Origin: Halomontanus rarus
GTDB lineage: Archaea > Halobacteriota > Halobacteria > Halobacteriales > Natrialbaceae
Strand: one strand, 5' to 3'
DNA length: 64,000 nucleotides
Assembly: GCF_029338335.1 (NCBI RefSeq)
Contig: NZ_CP119796.1
Shown: piece by piece, positions 7,916-16,494 of the stretch
Position numbering within the stretch: position 1 is the stretch's first letter
Layout: each line of letters begins with the position of its first letter
Made by a program: the position numbers and the translations under genes
Notes under the pieces: model-generated
What the model was told of the DNA's origin: nothing
Seen by the model: the letters and a program-made list of their open reading frames with translations, nothing else
Databases searched by the model: none

Positions 7916-8848
7916 TCAGTGGTCGCCGTTGACTTCCTCGCGCAGGGTCGCCATCTCGACGACGCGCTCGGCGTGAGCGTTGTGCTGATGGATCGACTCG
8001 TCGTTGGACTGTTTCATCGTGATCACCGCGTCGTCTTCGAGCTGGTCGAACTCGTCCACGACGCCCTCGGCCATCGAGCGAACGCAGTCCTCGACGAACT
8101 TGGCGTTGCTGTGGGACTCGAAGGTCATGTGATCCTCGTCCGGCCGCTTCGCGAGGTTGTAGATGTGGGCGCTCATCGAGTCGCGGGCGATGTCGATGAT
8201 CTCGTTCAGATCTACGTCGGGGTCGCCGTTCGCTTCGACGGTGAGCGTCGCGTGGCCGCGCTGGGAGTGGCCCGGCTGGGGTATCTCGTCGAGGAACTCC
8301 GTGATCTTCCCCTCGTCGACATCGAGGTCCTCGAGTTTCTGCTTCGCGCGGGCGACGGACATTCCCTGCGAGCAGGGGCAGACGGTCATGCCGACGACGC
8401 GGGCGCCGATCTCCTCGCGGGTCCCCTTCTCGGTCGCCGTCGCGGAGGCGATGATGTCGACGCTGTGCTGGGTCTCTCGGTCCGATTCCGGCGTCTGCTC
8501 GCGGCGGATGAACTCGGCTTCCATCGAGACCTGAGCCTTGGTCGTGTAGTCGTGTTTCTCGAGCAGTCGTTCGGCGGCGTCGCCGACGACCTCCTCGGTT
8601 TGGTGGGCCTCCTCACGGGTGGCCTCCTCGAGGATCTCGTCGATGACCTCCATGTTGCGGCTCATATCGGCGCCCTTGCGCCAGGCGGGGAGGTCGACGA
8701 ACACCTCGAACTCGGCCATCAGGACGATCGGTCGTTTGCCCTCGCGGGCGATCTTGACGAGTTTTTCGACGCCAGTGACGCCGACCCGACTGAGACCGAC
8801 GGTGACGTCGGGGGCCGTCGCCTGTACGTCCGGCAGTTGCTGACTCAT
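7916..8848 (-). CDS. mptA: GTP cyclohydrolase MptA (FolE2/GCH IV family)
   Basis: A 310-residue protein of the tunnelling-fold FolE2 family. Archaeal MptA is an Fe(II)-dependent enzyme that opens GTP to 7,8-dihydroneopterin 2',3'-cyclic phosphate, the first step of archaeal pterin (methanopterin or folate-type) synthesis. Visible motifs are MTVCPCSQGMS, holding the conserved metal-binding Cys, the acidic and His-rich blocks SRNMEVIDEILEEA and FESHSNAKFVEDCVRSMAEG, and a His-rich C-terminus. Length is normal. The start MSQQLPDVQA is the conserved one; the open frame continues upstream only through non-coding repeat DNA. Confidence 0.93.
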   Translation of the reverse strand: MSQQLPDVQATAPDVTVGLSRVGVTGVEKLVKIAREGKRPIVLMAEFEVFVDLPAWRKGADMSRNMEVIDEILEEATREEAHQTEEVVGDAAERLLEKHDYTTKAQVSMEAEFIRREQTPESDRETQHSVDIIASATATEKGTREEIGARVVGMTVCPCSQGMSVARAKQKLEDLDVDEGKITEFLDEIPQPGHSQRGHATLTVEANGDPDVDLNEIIDIARDSMSAHIYNLAKRPDEDHMTFESHSNAKFVEDCVRSMAEGVVDEFDQLEDDAVITMKQSNDESIHQHNAHAERVVEMATLREEVNGDH

Positions 8849-8962
8849 TGGCTGGTACTCGGGACAGCGGGCGATTAGGCCTTTCGGAAGGAGCAGTTCG
8901 ATCAGCGCCGGTCGCTGCCGATCGTCTCTGTCGTCCGTGTTCGCCGATCCTTCACCTGCGTT

Positions 8963-9693
8963 CTTTAAGTGCCTCTGGTAACAAGGTAAAGCTACGAAGG
9001 GATTTTCTGCGAGAGTAACTCCGAGAGCGACTGCATAGTCCGAGCATTCGTTCGAGTCGATCCTACGCCTCCGCGTCACCATGGGATGCTCGAGAACCGA
9101 GACGGGTTCTGTCGGCTGTTTCCGGCCCTCTCGTCTAGTCGTCCCGTTCGATGAAGTGATTGCGCGAGCCGTTCGGCCTTTAAGTACCTCTGGTCACAAG
9201 GTAAAGCTACGAAGGGATTTTCGGGTGCGCCACTCTCGGAGAGCGGAGCGGCCCTGTCGGTCATCTCGTCGGTGGACGGTACTCGAGGTCGCTCTCGGGT
9301 CCCGCTCATCCGATGGCGGTTTAAGTGTCTCTGGTCACAAGGTAAAGCTACGAAGGGATTTTCGAGCACTCACCGTCCGTGAGCGGCGCTGCTGACGATC
9401 GGTTCGTTGGACGTACCGTTACTCGAGGGAGCCATTCGAGCGACGGTTCGTTCGATCTTCCTTTAAGTACCTCTCGTAACAAGGTAGAGTTACGAAGAGG
9501 TTTTCACGGCTACTATTCCAGAAGAGTCTCGGGGTTGGCTATCTCGAGCTACGACGAAGCGTCGAACTCTCTGTTTCCGTTCTTCACCCGTCGACGGTCG
9601 ACGAGGCGTCGCTTCGGTCGAGAGACTCGAGAGATTCCTCCCGTCTCTCTTTAAGTGTCTCTGGTCACAAGGTAAAGCTACGAAGGGATTTTC
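8963..9693 (+). repeat. Array of five 45-bp TATA-led direct repeats
   Basis: Copies lie at 8963-9007, 9178-9222, 9319-9363, 9461-9505 and 9649-9693, all in the same orientation. Each starts with a TATA-like (C/G)TTTAAGT, passes through CTCTGGTCACAAGGTA, and ends TACGAAGGGATTTTC. Copies 2, 3 and 5 are almost identical; copy 4 is the most diverged. Start-to-start distances are 215, 141, 142 and 188 bases, and the intervening sequences are unrelated. Short hairpins follow some copies, for example CTCAC-CGTCC-GTGAG after copy 3. No believable protein is encoded on either strand. It might be a promoter plus 5' leader shared by small RNAs. Confidence 0.75.
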
Positions 9694-9828
9694 ACGAGTG
9701 CTACCGGCCGAGCGACTGCACTGAGCCGGCTGTTCGGCTGGACTACGCTCAGTACGGACTTCGTTCCAGCACGAAACGTTCAGTTCAGACGACTGCTCGT
9801 CGTGAGATGCATTTAACCGTCTCTACGT

Positions 9829-10578
9829 ATGACCACCGTACGTATGAGAGGCGACACGGCGGGTCTCGAACCTCCACCGGACTCCGACGAGGCGCCCGAA
9901 ATCAGACGCCTCGAGATGCGTGCCGGCGCCGGTGCGCTCTCGCGGGCCGCAGTCCAGCGCGACGGAACCGTCCGCCGCTGGGGGATCGTCACTCCGAGCG
10001 CGACGATCATCGGACGGGCGGAGTCTCCGGAATCGGATCTCTCGGAGAACATCCGGCGGCTACACGACGAACAGCACACGGCGACTGCGGGCCACAGCGC
10101 GCGAGCCCACCAGTTAGACCGACTGCGGACGACGCAGGCGCTGTGTAACGCCCTCGAGTTGACGCCCTGGCAGCGAGACCTCGCGCTGGGGATCATGGAC
10201 GAGATCGATCTCACGGAGTTCGGCAGCCAGCGGGCCATTCCGAAGGTCGCGCTGGTGGTCATCCGGCACGTCGTCGACGTCGACCGACAAGCGTACTTCG
10301 GGCTGGACGACGTCGATGCGGGAGCGCTCTCGCCCGAGCGAATGGACGAACTATTCGGTCGGTACAAGGCCCACGACATCACCGACGAGGAGACGTTCAA
10401 ACACCTCGCCGCCCAGCACGGGCTGGACACGACGAGCCTGAATCGACTCCGGCGCGTCCTGACGTCACAGCTCGACGAGGACGCGCTCCCGGCGTACGGT
10501 CGGAACCCGAATCGGGATCCGAATTTGCCGTCGCTCACCGACCGAGAGTTCGACGAGTCGGCGTCGAACGAGGAGTGA
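9829..10578 (+). CDS. DNA-directed RNA polymerase subunit epsilon (haloarchaeal)
   Basis: A 249-residue protein matching the haloarchaeal protein annotated as RNA polymerase subunit epsilon. Diagnostic blocks are WGIVTPSATIIGRAESPE, LRTTQALCNALELTPWQRD, IDLTEFGSQRAIPKVALVVI and VVDVDRQAYFGLDD. Members co-purify with the polymerase in early halobacterial work, but their function is unsettled. A TATA-like ATTTAAC lies at about 9809, so the ATG at 9829 or the one at 9844 would give a leaderless mRNA. The N-terminal 35 residues and the C-terminal 30 are low-complexity and variable. Confidence 0.85.
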   Translation: MTTVRMRGDTAGLEPPPDSDEAPEIRRLEMRAGAGALSRAAVQRDGTVRRWGIVTPSATIIGRAESPESDLSENIRRLHDEQHTATAGHSARAHQLDRLRTTQALCNALELTPWQRDLALGIMDEIDLTEFGSQRAIPKVALVVIRHVVDVDRQAYFGLDDVDAGALSPERMDELFGRYKAHDITDEETFKHLAAQHGLDTTSLNRLRRVLTSQLDEDALPAYGRNPNRDPNLPSLTDREFDESASNEE

Positions 10579-10663
10579 GAGTGAGTTCGAACACCGACTC
10601 GAAATCGAAACGAGACCCGGCGACGACCGCCGTCAGCCTGCGACTTTTCCGTTATCGTCACCT

Positions 10664-11311
10664 ATGACGGGTATGCCAGACTCGTCCGAAGCTGACCGAC
10701 TGCTCGTCTACGCAGACTACGTCTGTCCGTTCTGTTATCTGGGCCGCAAGTCACTCGAGCGGTACGAGGAGACCCGAGAGCGTCAGTCCCCCCTCGAAAT
10801 CGACTGGCAGCCGTTCGATCTGCGTCGAGGCAAGCGAAATCCGGACGGGTCGATCGATCACGCGGTCGACGACGGAAAAGACGACGAGTACTTCGAGCAG
10901 GCGAAACAGAACGTTCGACGACTGCAGGAGCGCTACGACGTCGAGATGGCCCAGGAGATCGCGACCGACGTCGACTCGCTCCCGGCCCAGCTCGCGTCGC
11001 TGGCGGTCAAAGAGGAAGCGCCCGACCAGTGGCGAGCCTTCGACGACGCGATCTACGAGGCGCTCTGGCAGGACGGCCGCGACATCGGCGACGCCGACGT
11101 GCTCGCCGAACTCGCCGCCGACGTCGGACTCCCGAGCGACGTCGTTCGAGCGGCGCTCGCGGACGACGATCGCCGCGATCGACTCGAGGAGTTGTTCGCC
11201 GAGGCCCCTCAGCAGGGTATTACCGGCGTCCCGACGTTCGTCTCCGACGGCTACGCCGCGCGCGGTGCCGTGCCGCCGGCGCAACTCGAGCGGCTGGTCG
11301 AGGGGTCCTGA
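10664..11311 (+). CDS. DsbA family oxidoreductase (FrnE-like)
   Basis: A 215-residue thioredoxin-fold protein with an inserted helical domain. The active-site motif CPFC lies at about residue 25 (YADYVCPFCYLGRKSLERYE). The FrnE-type cis-Pro block GITGVPTFVSDGYAARGAVPP is near the C-terminus. There is no signal peptide, so it should act in the cytoplasm as a thiol-disulfide oxidoreductase or isomerase; substrates are unknown. A second ATG nine bases inside (10673) is an equally possible start. It is preceded by the RNA polymerase epsilon gene on the same strand. Confidence 0.88.
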   Translation: MTGMPDSSEADRLLVYADYVCPFCYLGRKSLERYEETRERQSPLEIDWQPFDLRRGKRNPDGSIDHAVDDGKDDEYFEQAKQNVRRLQERYDVEMAQEIATDVDSLPAQLASLAVKEEAPDQWRAFDDAIYEALWQDGRDIGDADVLAELAADVGLPSDVVRAALADDDRRDRLEELFAEAPQQGITGVPTFVSDGYAARGAVPPAQLERLVEGS

Positions 11312-11329
11312 ACTCCCGGTCGGGGGTGC

Positions 11330-12760
11330 TCAGTGTTCGTCGTCCCTGTGTTCCTCTCGCCCGTCTCCGTCCTCGACGTTCTCGACGTCCTCGACGTTCT
11401 CGACGTCCTCGACGTTCTTGCCGCCGTCTTTCGATTTCGTCTCGTGTGGTGCATCGATAGTGACCGACGAGATTCGAGCGCCGTCGACCTCGTCGACTCG
11501 CAGGACGTGGTCCGCTTGTTCGACCGAGTCGCCGACGGCGGGAGCGCGTCCGAGGTGGCTCAACACGAGTCCGCCGATCGTCTCGACCTCGTCGCTCTCG
11601 AACTCGGTCTCGAGCGTCTCGTTGACCCGCTGGATGGGCGTCCCCCCGTCGATTGAGTACGAGCCGCCCTCGAGTTCGTCGATCGACGGTTCGTCGTCGA
11701 CCCGATCGAACTCGTCTCTGAGGTCGCCGACGAGGACCTCGACGATGTCCTCGACGGTCACGATTCCTTCGAAAGCACCCCACTCGTCGATCACCGCGGC
11801 TATCTGGCCCTGCTGGTCCTGAAACTCGACGAGCAGTTCGTTGACCGGTCGCGTCTCGGGAACGACGAGCAGGTCGCGAGCGAGGTCGCCCGCGGTGACG
11901 GTCGTTCCATCGGCGTCGCCGCGTTCGCCCGCCCGAACGATGTCCTTCGTGTCGACGAAGCCCACGATCTGGTCGTCGTTCTCCTCGTCGAGGACGGGAT
12001 ACCGCGTGTGGCCGGTGTCGCCGACGACGGTGCGAAGTTCCGCGAGCGACAGCGTCGCGGGGACGCTGACTACGTCCGGACCCGGTACCATGACCTCGCG
12101 AGTGATCGTGTCGTCCAGGTCGAAGACCGCCTCGATCATCTCCACTTCGTCCGTGGCGACCGTCCCGTGATCGCCGGAGCGGCCGACGATCAGCATGATC
12201 TCCTCCTCGCTGAGCGTCTCCGCCGACTCCGAGGCCGGGGAGATCCCGATCATCCGCGTAAAGAAGTTCGCGGTGCCGTTGAACACGATGATTCCGGGAA
12301 TGAAGAGATAGTAGAAGAACTTCATCGGGACCGCGACGATGAGTGCGATCCGTTCGGCCTCCTGAATCGCGATCGTCTTGGGCGCGAGTTCTCCGAAGAC
12401 GACGTGGAGGAACGTGATCACCGAGAACCCGAGTATGACGGCCGTGAGGTGGATCGCATCTTCCGGAAGGAATCCCTCGAGAATCGGGCTGATGAGCGCT
12501 GCAACGGCGGGTTCGCCGATCCAACCTAAGCTCAGCGAGGCGAGGGTGATGCCCAGTTGGGTCACCGCGAGGTAGTCGTCCAAGTTCTCCATGGCCTCCT
12601 TGACCATCCCCGCGGTCCGTCCCCCCTCCTCGGCCATCGCGTCGACTCGCGTCGATCGGATGCGGACGAACGCGAACTCCGCGGCGACGAAGAAGCCGTT
12701 CAGAAATACCAGAAACAGCGCCGCGAAGAGTCTGCCGAGCGAGAAGACGATGTCTACCAT
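11330..12760 (-). CDS. Hemolysin/CNNM-type transporter with CBS pair and CorC domain
   Basis: A 476-residue protein. The membrane domain DUF21/CNNM spans residues 1-190 (FLNGFFVAAEFAFVRIRSTR, then VVFGELAPKTIAIQEAERIA). A CBS pair lies at about 210-335, including DEWGAFEGIVTVEDIVEVLV, and a CorC_HlyC FAD-like domain at about 350-430. The family is linked to Mg/Co efflux or Mg homeostasis, with CBS domains sensing nucleotides. The C-terminal tail is a short tandem repeat (VENVEDVENVED) encoded by 18-bp DNA repeats at about 11370-11410. The start MVDIVFSLGR opens the first helix; 16 upstream codons are basic and not conserved-looking. Confidence 0.9.
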   Translation of the reverse strand: MVDIVFSLGRLFAALFLVFLNGFFVAAEFAFVRIRSTRVDAMAEEGGRTAGMVKEAMENLDDYLAVTQLGITLASLSLGWIGEPAVAALISPILEGFLPEDAIHLTAVILGFSVITFLHVVFGELAPKTIAIQEAERIALIVAVPMKFFYYLFIPGIIVFNGTANFFTRMIGISPASESAETLSEEEIMLIVGRSGDHGTVATDEVEMIEAVFDLDDTITREVMVPGPDVVSVPATLSLAELRTVVGDTGHTRYPVLDEENDDQIVGFVDTKDIVRAGERGDADGTTVTAGDLARDLLVVPETRPVNELLVEFQDQQGQIAAVIDEWGAFEGIVTVEDIVEVLVGDLRDEFDRVDDEPSIDELEGGSYSIDGGTPIQRVNETLETEFESDEVETIGGLVLSHLGRAPAVGDSVEQADHVLRVDEVDGARISSVTIDAPHETKSKDGGKNVEDVENVEDVENVEDGDGREEHRDDEH

Positions 12761-13071
12761 GTCTCTGCTCGCTCTCGTCTCGAGTCGGCTTCGGGGCCGA
12801 AACGGCATCGAGAGACGTCCGTCTTAGTTCCCCGTGACGCGAGCCGAACGCGTCGTTCGATCCGTTCGCCCGATCGTTCGCCAGTAAACATATCACTGTC
12901 TTTCGGACCGCTTCACAAAACGGTATCGACGGAGTCCGAGGCGGGCACGACGTTTTTCGTCCTTCGTCCCTTCGACGGTGCACCCGACCCACGCTGGCGG
13001 TCCGATCCACGACTCGTCGGGTGGTCCGCGATCGAGTATCCGAGTACCGAGTATCGTGTTCTCAGTGTGGA

Positions 13072-13983
13072 TTACTCGAGCTTTTCGAGGGCGTCGAAGA
13101 AGTTCACCCGCGGTCCGGCCAGCGTCACGGGATCGTCGGCGACGGACACTGTGACGGTCGCCGGGAGCTCGAGTCGCTGTCTGTTCCGGCCGTCGCTGAT
13201 CACGTAGCCGGTGTCGGCACCCGAGACGCGGAAGGTGAGTTCGCTGTCGGCGTCGACGACCAGCGGCGGCATCGATTCCGTCGCGCACATCTGTGTGACG
13301 ACGAGTGATTCGAGGGTCGGGCACACGAGCGGGCCGCCTTCGCTCAGATTGTAGGCCGTCGACCCGGTCGGCGTCGCGACGAGGACGCCGTCGGCGTGGC
13401 TGTTCGCGTAGCGTTCGCCGTCGACGAGGACTTCGATCTCGGCGCCGCCGCCGTGGCCTCGCTGTGGCCCGTGGACGACGACCTCGTTGAGCGCGGGTGC
13501 GAGATTCCAGCCGTCACCAGTCGCCTGCAGGCGATTGACGCGCCGGCTCTGGATAGCCTCACCCGCACGGAGCGTTTCGACGAGCGGGACGACCGTCTCG
13601 ACGGCCTCAGCAGGAGGGACGGCGTTCAGGAATCCGACCTCGCCGAGGTTCACCCCGAGGATGGGTGCGCTCCCCGCCTCGCGGGCGACGAAGAGGAGGG
13701 TTCCGTCGCCGCCGATACTCACGACGAGATCGCAGTCGCCCATCGCGCTGGCCGGGACGCTCTCGTGGCCGGTCGCGTCGCCGGTCTCCTCGTCGACGGT
13801 GACGGCGACGTCGTCGGCCGCGAGCGTCTCGCGGAGCGTCGTGGCGAGATCCTGTGCTCGCTGGTTGTTGCGTTGGGCGACGATTCCGACCGCGACGGTG
13901 ACGTTCGTGTCTGTTCGTGTCTCGTTCTCCGTGGGCGTCTCCGTATCCTGAATATCCCTCTCCGCACCCTCGTCCTCGTCCAT
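13072..13983 (-). CDS. nadK: NAD kinase
   Basis: A 303-residue ATP-NAD kinase that phosphorylates NAD to NADP. The diagnostic GGDGT motif (VVSIGGDGTLLFVAREAG), the GVNLGEVGFL block and TPTGSTAYNLSEGGPL are all present and correctly spaced. The first 35 residues are an acidic, variable extension. The ATG at 13983 was chosen because codons upstream of it are Arg-rich and sit in intergenic DNA. The window also holds the de novo NAD operon at 40.6-44.2 kb, but the two loci are not linked. Confidence 0.93.
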   Translation of the reverse strand: MDEDEGAERDIQDTETPTENETRTDTNVTVAVGIVAQRNNQRAQDLATTLRETLAADDVAVTVDEETGDATGHESVPASAMGDCDLVVSIGGDGTLLFVAREAGSAPILGVNLGEVGFLNAVPPAEAVETVVPLVETLRAGEAIQSRRVNRLQATGDGWNLAPALNEVVVHGPQRGHGGGAEIEVLVDGERYANSHADGVLVATPTGSTAYNLSEGGPLVCPTLESLVVTQMCATESMPPLVVDADSELTFRVSGADTGYVISDGRNRQRLELPATVTVSVADDPVTLAGPRVNFFDALEKLE

Positions 13984-14367
13984 TGCTCGCCGGTTGCTCC
14001 CCTGTACGCAAAAAGTTCCCTGTCGCCGCGCGGCAACAAGATTCATTTGGGTCGCTCACATCCCCTGTTCTGAGCGGTTCCACGACGACATCGTCTCGAA
14101 CCGCGAGTCCATGGACAACTGTGTCGTGACGTGGCTCTGGCGAACCGGGCCCACCGTGATCGAGTCGCCCCGTCAGCGATGCCTCGAGCAGGAGGTCTCG
14201 CGTGTTGCGCTTGTTTTCGTTCTCGTCCTCGTTCTCGTTCTTACCCTTGTACGTGTTCTCGCTCTCACACTCACGCTCGCATCGGTTCCCGGCCTCGTGT
14301 CTACGCTCGAGGATTGTCGTATACGTCTCGAACGAACGGTCGCGCGGACGGGTCGGGGGGCCGAAAC
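13984..14367. other. Intergenic region with hexamer-like (GTTCTC) tracts
   Basis: 384 bases between the divergent nadK and KaiC-like genes. From about 14210 to 14285 the sequence is built from approximate six-base units of the GTTCTC/CTCGTC type (for example TTCTCGTCCTCGTTCTCG), which gives an artefactual Val/Leu-rich reading on the plus strand. Both promoters must lie here; no clear TATA box was identified. Confidence 0.5.
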
Positions 14368-15657
14368 GTGAGTGATGAGTGCGACGACCACCGCGAACGC
14401 GAGCGTTCCGACGACAGCGACGGTGGCCTCGAGGACGACGTCGGCGGGCAGCGTGAAGACGGCGCGGGCGAACGCGACGACTGGTTCGAGCGGGCGTTGC
14501 GAGAGGACGGGACCGGCGACGGTCGCGGACGAGAGTCCGACGACAGTGACGGCGGGGTCTCCGACGAACCCGCAGCCGACCTCCACGCCGATACCGGTGT
14601 CGCTCCGGATACCGGAACCGGGCCGAAGGGGTCCGATACGGGCTCGAACCCGAACCCGAATCCGAATCCGAATCCGAATTTGGACGCGGATTCGGACTCG
14701 ACTTCGAACTCGAGTGACGATTTGGACACGGATTCAGATTCAGATTCAGATTCGGATTCGGATTCGGATTCCGACCCGGACTCAGATTCGAACGCGGACT
14801 CGGACTCGAGCTCGCTGTTCGACGAGGACTTCGGTGCCGCACTCGAGAACGTCGAGGTTCCGACGGTCGACGACGAGGAGGACCCGGCGGGGTTTTCGGA
14901 CCTCGAGTTCGGTTTCACCGACCCCGGTGAATCGAACTTCGACGAGGAAGTCGAGTCGTCGCTTCCACGAATCGATATCGGGATCGAGGGACTCGATCGG
15001 ATGATTCAGGGCGGCGTGCCCGAACGCTCGTTGCTCGTCACCATCGGCAGTGCGGGAACCGGGAAGACGACCTTCGGCCTGCAGTTCCTGAATCACGCCC
15101 TCGAGAACGGTGAGAACGCGGTGTTTATCACGCTCGAGGAGACCCGCGAGCGGGTGATCAACAGCGCGGTCGAGAAGGGGTATCCGTTCGACGAGTACTG
15201 CGAGGCGGGTCAACTGGCGGTCGTCGATATGGATCCCGTCGAGATGGCCAACAGTCTGGCGTCGATCCAGAGCGAACTGCCGCGGTTAATTGAGGACTTT
15301 GACGCCTCGCGGCTGGTGCTCGATTCGGTTTCGTTACTCGAGATGATGTACGACGAGCGGGCCCAGCGGCGGAACGAAATCTTCGGTTTCACGCAGAGTC
15401 TCAAGGACGCCGGCGTGACGGCGATGTTGACCAGCGAGGCCGCAGAGCGGACGACGTACGCCTCCCGGTTCGGTATCGTCGAGTATCTCACCGATGCGGT
15501 GTTCGTTCTGCAGTACGTCCGGTCGGACGCTATCAGCGAGACGCAACTGGCGATCGAGATTCAGAAGATTCGGGACGCCAATCACTCCCGAGAAACCAAA
15601 CCGTACGAGATCACGGACGAGGGAATTTCGGTGTATCAACAGGCGAACCTCTTTTGA
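14368..15657 (+). CDS. KaiC-like RecA-superfamily ATPase with acidic Ser-Asp linker
   Basis: A 429-residue protein. Residues 1-185 are extremely acidic and low in complexity, including an Asn-Pro run and a long Ser-Asp dipeptide tract at about residues 92-150. From about residue 200 a single KaiC/RadA-type domain follows: IDIGIEGLDRMIQGGVPERS, Walker A (SAGTGKTTFG) at about 228, and the Walker B-like strand RLVLDSVSLL. Archaeal single-domain KaiC proteins are thought to be signalling ATPases, often near transducers; no partner is adjacent. The GTG at 14368, preceded by a GGGGG run, is the best start visible. A start further inside the acidic region cannot be excluded. Confidence 0.8.
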   Translation: MSDECDDHRERERSDDSDGGLEDDVGGQREDGAGERDDWFERALREDGTGDGRGRESDDSDGGVSDEPAADLHADTGVAPDTGTGPKGSDTGSNPNPNPNPNPNLDADSDSTSNSSDDLDTDSDSDSDSDSDSDSDPDSDSNADSDSSSLFDEDFGAALENVEVPTVDDEEDPAGFSDLEFGFTDPGESNFDEEVESSLPRIDIGIEGLDRMIQGGVPERSLLVTIGSAGTGKTTFGLQFLNHALENGENAVFITLEETRERVINSAVEKGYPFDEYCEAGQLAVVDMDPVEMANSLASIQSELPRLIEDFDASRLVLDSVSLLEMMYDERAQRRNEIFGFTQSLKDAGVTAMLTSEAAERTTYASRFGIVEYLTDAVFVLQYVRSDAISETQLAIEIQKIRDANHSRETKPYEITDEGISVYQQANLF

Positions 15658-15765
15658 GCCCGTTTTGGGGTCCACGGTTCGGTGAGTGAAAGAGAGGGAG
15701 AGTAATAGTCGCTTAGTTGCTGTTGGTCGCCCATACTTTTCCACTCGACGGTGGTACGATCGGAC

Positions 15766-16005
15766 ATGGCAGATCGAACGACAGCCGAGCAGGAGTTGAC
15801 GCGTTCGGAACTGGCGGCGTACCTCCGAGGACTCGCCGAGGAGTTCGAACGGGAGTCGGACGACATCGCGGTCGACGTCGGCAACAAGACCGTGTCGCTC
15901 TCGCCACCGGAGATGGTCGACTGCAACGTCGAGGTCGTCGAACGGTCGTCGGTCCTCCGGGGACAGCGCGAATCGGTCGACATCGAACTCCGCTGGAAAC
16001 CCTAA
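15766..16005 (+). CDS. amphi-Trp domain protein
   Basis: A 79-residue protein of the small amphi-Trp family common in haloarchaea. It opens with a helix (ELTRSELAAYLRGLAEEFER), followed by two beta strands and the terminal Trp-containing strand IELRWKP that gives the family its name. The function is unknown. The ATG at 15766 starts the conserved part; an in-frame ATG at 15751 adds five residues. It ends 3 bases before the next gene, with which it is probably co-transcribed. Confidence 0.82.
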   Translation: MADRTTAEQELTRSELAAYLRGLAEEFERESDDIAVDVGNKTVSLSPPEMVDCNVEVVERSSVLRGQRESVDIELRWKP

Positions 16006-16008
16006 CAC

Positions 16009-16389
16009 ATGGCTGCCGTCGATGCCGCCCTGATCTTCGTCGTGAGCTTGGTCGTCGGGACCGTCGGCATCCTCGCGGGTGCACGATTGGTCGTCGATAG
16101 CGACGCGGGGATCCCCAACGCCGCCTTTACCGCGCTCGTCGGTGCGGCCGTCTGGGCCGCGACGAGTTTTCTCGTCGACTGGCTCTCGATCGTCGACTGG
16201 GCTCCCGTTCTGGGTGTCGCCCTGATGCTCGTGGCGTGGATCGGGATCATCAACTGGCGGTATCCCGGCAACTGGGGCTCGGCGATCGCGATCGGATTCC
16301 TCGCGTGGCTCGTCGCCGTCGCGATCGTCTACGCCCTCTCCACGTTCGGCATCGTCGCCACCGAGGCGCTGGGCATTCCGGGCGCGTGA
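16009..16389 (+). CDS. Small four-helix membrane protein
   Basis: A 126-residue, almost entirely hydrophobic protein with four transmembrane segments at about residues 5-25, 38-60, 65-85 and 95-118. No charged catalytic residues are visible, and I do not recognise a named family. The start follows the amphi-Trp stop by three bases, so the two genes probably form an operon. Its role is unknown. Confidence 0.78.
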   Translation: MAAVDAALIFVVSLVVGTVGILAGARLVVDSDAGIPNAAFTALVGAAVWAATSFLVDWLSIVDWAPVLGVALMLVAWIGIINWRYPGNWGSAIAIGFLAWLVAVAIVYALSTFGIVATEALGIPGA

Positions 16390-16494
16390 GCGGCGGCCCA
16401 GATTCGGCGGCGAACTGGCCGGTCGTTCCCATCGCGCGGGAATCGCCTGTTCCGTTCTTTCCCGTTGGGCGTCTCGTCTCACGCGTAGTTGACG

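Noticed and set aside
9076..9369. Minus-strand protein with repeated NPFVALPCDQRHLK blocks
   Set aside because: The blocks come from the 45-bp DNA repeat read in one frame. Not all copies are in one open frame, and the connecting sequence has no haloarchaeal coding composition.
8963..9693. CRISPR array
   Set aside because: Repeats are 45 bp with spacings of 141-215 bases and spacers of unequal length, there are only five copies, and no cas genes are present; the repeat starts with a promoter-like TATA element.
13994..14371. Plus-strand membrane protein with a Val/Leu-rich helix upstream of the KaiC-like gene
   Set aside because: The hydrophobic stretch is a by-product of GTTCTC-type hexamer repeats, and the rest of the frame has many Cys and Arg residues unlike local proteins.
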